Assembly (NCBI GenBank): GCA_910575435.1
Contig: CAJTGI010000006.1
Location: 1-64,000 of the forward strand
From: Clostridiaceae bacterium
GTDB taxonomy: Bacteria > Bacillota > Clostridia > Lachnospirales > Lachnospiraceae
Reading direction: 5' to 3'
Length of the DNA stretch: 64,000 nt
Both the position numbers and the translations under genes were made by a program. Position 1 is the first letter of the stretch. Each line of letters begins with the position of its first letter. The notes under the pieces are model-generated. The model was not told where the DNA came from. It worked only from the letters and a program-made list of their open reading frames with translations, and did no database searches. This document shows positions 58,873-64,000 of the stretch, one piece after another.

Positions 58873-60053
58873 TGAAGTATTCATTTAGAAGAAATACAAA
58901 GACTATTCAAGAAATTAACGACGATTTTATTGCAGGAAAATTGTTTGCTGATCAGTCATATCAAAGAAGAAAAGTGTGGAATGATCAAGACAAGGTTAGA
59001 TTGATAGAAACGATTTTGTTGGAACTTGTTATGCCAGAAGTGTTTTTTTGGACGGCCAATAGAGACCCAGAGACAGGATTAGCTACAACCCATATTGTGG
59101 ATGGACAACAGAGAATAAGTGCTATTGTAGATTATATTGATGGGGATTTTGCGCTTAATGAAAAGTATTTGATAGATGATCAAATCAAGCATAAATGTGG
59201 AAACCAAACTTTTAGGGAATTGGATCAAAAATATAAAAATATAGTTTGGGAGTACCCATTATCAATAGTTCAAATTGATTCAGAATGTACCTTGACAGAT
59301 ATTAAAGATATGTTTTATAGACTTAATTTAACGAATTATACATTAAATCAACAAGAAAAAAGAAATAGTATGGATAGTGTTTTTGGAGACAAATGTGAAG
59401 CCTTATCAACGTATGATTTCTGGAAATCTACTAAATTATTTAGTTCTACAGACGCTAAAAGAATGAAAGATGTCGAATTTTGTTGTTCGATTTATATATT
59501 GGCAAATGAAGGAATTGTAGATCAAACGAACGGAAAGAAAATAAATAATTATTATGATGATTATAGAGAGAAGTTTGATGAAGATGATATTTTAAAAGAT
59601 AAAATTATTAAAAGTATGTGTATTATTGAAGATGTTTTAGATAAAGAAACGATATCATTTATATCTAAAAAGGCGCAGATGTATACACTTTTTAGTGTTG
59701 TATTTAAAATGATTGATGAAAAAAAGGATTTTAATCTTTTTTTTGAAAAACTAAAAATATTTATTTTAGCATATGTTAAATTTAGAAATGAATTAGAGTT
59801 GAATTATGAGGATGAGTTTACTGAAAATTTATATGGAGATTTAAAAAAATATAAGCTTGCTTCTTCTGAAGGAATAAATAAAGTAACAAATAGAACAATA
59901 CGATTTGAAATTTTATATAAAATATGTACTCAAGCAAATGAGAGAGTATTTAAGGCGTTGAAAAATATAACAAATGATTTAGATTGTAAACTACGTGAAA
60001 AAAAAGATAAAAAAGATCAATTAGAATTAGATGATATAATTGATGAAGAGTAG
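58872..60053 (+). CDS. DUF262 (GmrSD/ParB-like) domain protein
   Basis: 393 residues. The N-terminal DUF262 domain contains QSYQRRKVWND (about 29-39), the key IVDGQQRIS (DGQQR about 77-81) and FYRLNLTNYTLNQQEKRNS. DUF262 domains in GmrSD, SspE and BrxU hydrolyse nucleotides and control a nuclease. No C-terminal HNH/DUF1524 motif is visible; the C-terminal half is helical and ends in a Lys/Asp tail. The coupled start makes co-expression with the nucleotidyltransferase-like protein certain. Probable effector or sensor of the system. Confidence 0.8.
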   Translation: MKYSFRRNTKTIQEINDDFIAGKLFADQSYQRRKVWNDQDKVRLIETILLELVMPEVFFWTANRDPETGLATTHIVDGQQRISAIVDYIDGDFALNEKYLIDDQIKHKCGNQTFRELDQKYKNIVWEYPLSIVQIDSECTLTDIKDMFYRLNLTNYTLNQQEKRNSMDSVFGDKCEALSTYDFWKSTKLFSSTDAKRMKDVEFCCSIYILANEGIVDQTNGKKINNYYDDYREKFDEDDILKDKIIKSMCIIEDVLDKETISFISKKAQMYTLFSVVFKMIDEKKDFNLFFEKLKIFILAYVKFRNELELNYEDEFTENLYGDLKKYKLASSEGINKVTNRTIRFEILYKICTQANERVFKALKNITNDLDCKLREKKDKKDQLELDDIIDEE

Positions 60054-60104
60054 ATTATTGCTTAAAAGAAAAAACAGTATCTGTTAGTTATATTGAGAAA
60101 AACA

Positions 60105-60160
60105 AATAGGCGGTAAAAAGAAAGGTTGTGATGCGTTTGCGTTCCCTTTTTGTCATTTTC
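60105..60160 (+). terminator. possible weak terminator of the DUF262 operon
   Basis: AAAGAAAGG and TTCCCTTTTT flank GATGCGTTTGCG, which can form an imperfect stem with G-U pairs, ending in a T run. The right arm GCGTTCCCTTTTT equals the arm of the terminator at 51692-51720. Confidence 0.35.
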
Positions 60161-60236
60161 CCCCGCCCCCCTGCATAAAATGAAGGGAGATAATATCCCA
60201 GAAAAATGTTAAGAGATTGCAGGAGGGGTTGTTGAG

Positions 60237-61226
60237 ATGGATGATAAGATAGAGAACGTGATCAAAGAATACCCGGTTCATGTGACTGGGAAGAGAAGAA
60301 TACGCGGGGCAATCCTTCTGGAGACGAAAGAGGGGTTATTTACGCTGGTAAATTATCGGGAGAGCCTTGCAAAGCTAGAGTTTGAGGAGCGGGTGAAGGA
60401 GCAGCTGATCGGCCGAGGATTTGCCGATGTGGACCAGGGCATCCAGAATAGCCAGGGGGAGTGGCTGACCAAGGACAATTATGGAAATCCTTATCTGATG
60501 AAGCGCTGGTATCTGGGACGGGAGTGCAATCTGCGGGAGACGGAGGAGGTGGCGGCTGCTGCCAGGCACCTGGCAGAACTTCACGGAGCCATGGTCCTTC
60601 CCGGGGCAGAGACGGAGGCTGTCCCAGAAGGGGTGGCGGATATCATATCCCGGCATACCAGGGAGATGAAGAGAGTTTATAATTATATTCGCAATAAAAA
60701 GAAGAAAAACGACATGGAGATTCATTTGCTGAACCAGTTCAAGCATTTTTACGAGCAAGCGGAGATGGCAGGGGAGATGCTGGAAGAGCTGGATGGGGGA
60801 AAAATGGAGCGGGACGCGGTGGCTCAGGGAAAGGTATGCCATGGCAGTTATAATTACCACAATATTTTATTGTTAGAAAAGCAAAGAATTGCCACGGTGA
60901 ATTTCGAGCGTTGCGAATATGGCCTGCAGCTCATGGATTTTTATGGATTTCTGCGGAAGCTGATGGAGAAAAATAATTGGGAGAAGCGCAGGGGAATCCG
61001 AACGATTGAAGCATATCAGCAGTCATGCGGATGGGAGGCAGAGGAAGGTAAGTTATTATATATTTTATTGCTATTTCCTGAGAAATTCTGGAAGCAGATG
61101 AATTTCTACTATAACGGAAAAAAGGCATGGATGTCGATGAAGAACTTTGATAAATTGAAGAAAATAGAGGCGCAGGAGTTGGCTAGGAGAAAATTCCTAA
61201 GAGAAGTGAAAGGGGTTTTATTTTAA
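60237..61226 (+). CDS. CotS-family spore coat protein (kinase-like)
   Basis: 329 residues with the aminoglycoside-phosphotransferase/CotS fold. N-lobe YPVHVTGKRRIRGAILLET, and the catalytic-loop position reads CHGSYNYHNILL, where active kinases have HGDxxxxN, so the catalytic Asp is Ser. FERCEYG stands at the metal-binding position. CotS/YutH proteins are spore coat components. AGGAGGGG precedes the ATG. GC content returns to that of the core genome here. Confidence 0.82.
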   Translation: MDDKIENVIKEYPVHVTGKRRIRGAILLETKEGLFTLVNYRESLAKLEFEERVKEQLIGRGFADVDQGIQNSQGEWLTKDNYGNPYLMKRWYLGRECNLRETEEVAAAARHLAELHGAMVLPGAETEAVPEGVADIISRHTREMKRVYNYIRNKKKKNDMEIHLLNQFKHFYEQAEMAGEMLEELDGGKMERDAVAQGKVCHGSYNYHNILLLEKQRIATVNFERCEYGLQLMDFYGFLRKLMEKNNWEKRRGIRTIEAYQQSCGWEAEEGKLLYILLLFPEKFWKQMNFYYNGKKAWMSMKNFDKLKKIEAQELARRKFLREVKGVLF

Positions 61227-61308
61227 CATAGATTGTGATATGATAAAAATGTTACTGCTTGCTATTTTTAGAGTAACGAGATTTTATCATATGGAGGGCA
61301 CGGAGGAT

Positions 61309-62700
61309 ATGAAGAGAGGATGCCATTTTTTGGCATGCCTGATGGTGACGGCTTCTCTGGTGCTGTCCCTGGGTGGCTGCAGTTTTCCCTTTCGGCAGGA
61401 GAAGGCTGAGGGCACGGCGCAGCCTCAGGCGGCAACGAAGTCGGTGACGGGCATCGTGGTGGAGAATCATGTCAATATGTCGCAGATTCAGGTGAGGGAA
61501 TTGGAAAGCGATGTCATATGCACGCTGACGTATGCGCCCACCTCCCAGATTGGGGGCAAATATGAATCTCAGCGCGAGGGGGATTCCATCTCTGTGGGTG
61601 AAATACTGCATGTGACTTACAATACAGACAATGCGAAGATTGTTTCGGCAACGGTGCCGGAGGATGTGTGGGAATATCAGGATGTAAGGAAGTTTTCATT
61701 TAATAAAGATGAAGATATGTTGCTGGTGGCGGGGAGGAAGTTCCAGTACACGGATCAGACTTATTATGGCTCCGCATTGGGCGAGATTCAGGCGATGGAG
61801 CTGAATAATCAGGACGTGCTGACAGTGCGGGGAATAGGCATTCGCGCATATTCCGTAGTCCGCACCCAGGGACATGGCTATATACGCTTTACCAATTACA
61901 ATGATTTCATGGGCGGAATTGCCGAGGTGGGCGATCGGGGCCTGATGGCGCAGATTGGGGAAAATATGCTGATTACTGCGCCGGAGGGAATCCATCGGGT
62001 GACGCTATTTAAGAATGGACGAGCCGCCGCCAAGACGGTGGAGGTGGCCAGCGACAGGGAAACCATTGTGGACTACAAGGATTATAAGGAAGAGGCTGGC
62101 AATATTGGCGAAGTTACTTTTGAGATTGAGCCGGAGGGAGCGGACTTGTACTTGAATGGAACCCAGGTGGATTACTCTGCCCCCGTGACGCTGAATTTTG
62201 GAAAGTACCGCCTGGGCGTGGCCCTATCCGGATACACAAGCTATACTGGCATCCTGAACGTGAAAAGTTCTTCCGAGACGATTAGCATTTCTTTGGAGGA
62301 GGCCAACAGCTCGGTGAGCAATGAGGCCACGGCGACGCCTGGCGCTACCGGCACGCCATCTAGTTCGGATAGCGATAGCGACACGGTTACCAAGAAGATT
62401 GACAGCGAACACACGATTACGGTTACTGCGCCGGAGGGAGCGGAAGTGTTTGTGGACAACGTGTACAAAGGGATGGCGCCCTGCACGTTTACGAAAATCA
62501 TTGGCTCGCTTACCATTACGCTAAGCGATGCGGGATATGAGACGAAGAGTTATTCCGTGGATATTTTGGATGATGGCAAAAATGCAAAGCTATCCTTTGC
62601 CGACTTGGTGAAGGAGGATGCCGATGATGACGGAACCAGTGACAGCAGCCCCACCAGCAGTCCTGCCAGCACGCCTAGCAGCACCAAGAAAAGCGATTAG
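61309..62700 (+). CDS. PEGA-domain lipoprotein
   Basis: About 463 residues. Signal peptide ending in LSLGGC, a lipobox. A central domain (about 45-255) precedes two PEGA repeats: VTFEIEPEGADLYLNG (about 267-330) and ITVTAPEGAEVFVDNVYKG (about 365-430). The linker and tail are Ser/Thr/Asp-rich, hence extended. PEGA domains are surface-exposed and often anchor to the envelope. GGAGGG lies 10 nt before the ATG at 61309. Function unknown. It lies 82 nt after the CotS-like gene. Confidence 0.75.
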   Translation: MKRGCHFLACLMVTASLVLSLGGCSFPFRQEKAEGTAQPQAATKSVTGIVVENHVNMSQIQVRELESDVICTLTYAPTSQIGGKYESQREGDSISVGEILHVTYNTDNAKIVSATVPEDVWEYQDVRKFSFNKDEDMLLVAGRKFQYTDQTYYGSALGEIQAMELNNQDVLTVRGIGIRAYSVVRTQGHGYIRFTNYNDFMGGIAEVGDRGLMAQIGENMLITAPEGIHRVTLFKNGRAAAKTVEVASDRETIVDYKDYKEEAGNIGEVTFEIEPEGADLYLNGTQVDYSAPVTLNFGKYRLGVALSGYTSYTGILNVKSSSETISISLEEANSSVSNEATATPGATGTPSSSDSDSDTVTKKIDSEHTITVTAPEGAEVFVDNVYKGMAPCTFTKIIGSLTITLSDAGYETKSYSVDILDDGKNAKLSFADLVKEDADDDGTSDSSPTSSPASTPSSTKKSD

Positions 62701-62805
62701 GTTGATGGAAGGCAAGCGTAAAATGCAGTAGGGGATTACGCAGAGTTATATGCCAGAAACCATGGCATGAATTATGAGACAATAAAGAGATAGGAGGACA
62801 AGCAT

Positions 62806-64000
62806 ATGAATTACAAGGAGAATTACGAGGCATGGCTATCAAATCCTTATTTTGACCCGGAGACCAAGAAGGAACTTGAGTCCATTGGGCAGGATGACAA
62901 TGAGATCAAGGAGCGGTTCTACAAGGATTTGGAATTTGGCACGGCAGGTCTCAGGGGCGTGATTGGTGCAGGGACGAACAGGATGAATATCTATACTGTT
63001 CGCAAGGCTACCCAGGGTCTGGCAAATTACATCGTGAAGGCGGGAAAGGCAGACCAAGGAGTAGCGATTGCCTTTGATTCCAGAAGGATGTCGCCGGAAT
63101 TTGCAGACGAGGCGGCGCTTTGTTTGGCGGCCAATGGCATTAAGGCATATGTCTTTGAATCTCTTCGCCCTACGCCGGAGCTTTCCTATGCGGTGAGGGA
63201 ATTGAAGTGCGTGGCGGGCATCAATATCACGGCCAGCCACAATCCCCCGGAGTACAATGGATACAAGGTGTACTGGGAGGATGGCGCTCAGATTACGCCG
63301 CCCCATGACACGGGAATCATGGACGAGGTGAAGGCTGTGACGGATTACGCTACGGTAAAGACCATGGATAAGGCAGATGCCCGGGCGAAAGGCTTGTACG
63401 AGCAGATTGGCGCGGAGATTGATGACAAATACATTGCTGAGTTGAAGAAACAGGTAATTCATATGGACAGCATTCAGGAAGTGGGCAAGGATTTGAAGAT
63501 TGTCTATACGCCCCTTCACGGCACGGGAAATATTCCTGCCAGGAGAGTGCTGAAGGAGTTGGGATTTGAAAATGTCTATGTCGTGCCAGAACAGGAACTG
63601 CCGGACGGAGAGTTCCCCACCGTCAGCTATCCAAACCCGGAGGCGGCAGAGGCTTTTGAACTGGCGTTGAAGCTGGCAAAGGAGAAGGATGCGGATTTGG
63701 TGCTGGCCACGGACCCGGATGCGGATCGGCTTGGCGTGTACGTGAAGGACGCTAAGACTGGGGAATATATTACCCTGACGGGAAATATGTCCGGATGTCT
63801 GCTGGCAGATTATGAAATCTCCCAGAAGAAGGAGACCAAGGGGCTTCCGGAAGACGGAAAGCTGATTAAGACCATCGTGACCTCTAATCTGGCAGATGCG
63901 ATTGCAGAGTATTATGGCGTGGATTTGATTGAGGTGCTGACAGGATTTAAGTTTATCGGGCAGCAGATATTGGGCTTTGAGACCAGCGGAAAGGGAGAAT
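62806..64000 (+). CDS. pgcA: phospho-sugar mutase (alpha-phosphoglucomutase), 5' part
   Basis: Open to the window edge (398 codons seen). Early segment LEFGTAGLRGVIGAG, the phosphoserine loop TASHNPPEYNG (about 144-154) and the metal loop ATDPDADRLG (about 304-313) identify the alpha-D-phosphohexomutase family, PgcA subgroup (about 575 residues expected). Interconverts glucose-1-P and glucose-6-P. TAGGAGGA precedes the ATG. The C-terminal about 180 residues are outside the window. Confidence 0.92.
   Translation, partial: MNYKENYEAWLSNPYFDPETKKELESIGQDDNEIKERFYKDLEFGTAGLRGVIGAGTNRMNIYTVRKATQGLANYIVKAGKADQGVAIAFDSRRMSPEFADEAALCLAANGIKAYVFESLRPTPELSYAVRELKCVAGINITASHNPPEYNGYKVYWEDGAQITPPHDTGIMDEVKAVTDYATVKTMDKADARAKGLYEQIGAEIDDKYIAELKKQVIHMDSIQEVGKDLKIVYTPLHGTGNIPARRVLKELGFENVYVVPEQELPDGEFPTVSYPNPEAAEAFELALKLAKEKDADLVLATDPDADRLGVYVKDAKTGEYITLTGNMSGCLLADYEISQKKETKGLPEDGKLIKTIVTSNLADAIAEYYGVDLIEVLTGFKFIGQQILGFETSGKGE

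Overview
The window reads as chromosome of a spore-forming, low-to-mid GC Gram-positive anaerobe, most likely a Lachnospiraceae (Clostridia). The evidence is the 23S/tRNA block, L10 leader plus rplJ-rplL, cotJA-cotJB and CotS-type spore coat genes, LiaF/LytTR and MacB-type modules, BspA-like leucine-rich-repeat surface proteins, a GH59-like glycosidase, and strong AGGAGG ribosome binding sites throughout. I cannot name the species.

Layout. 1-925: 3' end of 23S rRNA, then seven tRNAs (Asp, Val, Thr, Tyr, fMet, Phe, Lys) and a terminator. 981-5550: ACT-domain protein, membrane acyltransferase, metY behind a long structured leader, and an AAA/DUF4143 ATPase preceded by helically phased 15-bp repeats. 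5845-10875: a two-gene ABC exporter and a LytTR/LiaF-like pair. 11296-16537: Lrp regulator, ROK glucokinase, and a MacAB-like efflux operon (adaptor, ATPase, permease). 16845-22430: rplL, rplJ with leader, small membrane protein, glucosaminidase, purE, DUF885 peptidase. 22634-25225: cotJA-cotJB with a truncated cotJC, DHH phosphoesterase, lipoprotein. 25572-33761: LRR protein, then permease, ATPase, response regulator, sensor kinase and L,D-transpeptidase. 33867-43074: pckA, MerR, XRE regulator, CPA2 antiporter with an adjacent two-component system, NUDIX, AraC. 43406-46747: a very large secreted GH59-like enzyme ending in LRRs.

46850-51570 is a decayed accessory island. It holds remnants of two class D beta-lactamase genes, a broken DUF3846 gene, an intact HipA/CtkA-like kinase with a small upstream partner, a decayed IS256 element and a zinc-ribbon membrane protein. 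After a MutS2-like ATPase lacking the Smr domain and a COG4586/4587/3694-type ABC operon comes a visibly A+T-rich operon (57111-60053): cytosine-5 DNA methyltransferase, nucleotidyltransferase-like protein and DUF262 protein. This is the best candidate for an undescribed defence/modification system. The window ends with a CotS-like coat kinase, a PEGA lipoprotein and the start of a phosphoglucomutase.

Non-coding structure is unusually rich. There are at least three families of small hairpin-rich dispersed repeats. A probable free-standing structured RNA (37500-37843) has its own promoter and terminator, lies divergent to an XRE regulator, and is related to a 195-bp inverted-terminal-repeat element at 43105-43299. 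A second promoter-leader-terminator unit lies at 56345-56878. Possible regulatory folds precede metY and the antiporter gene.
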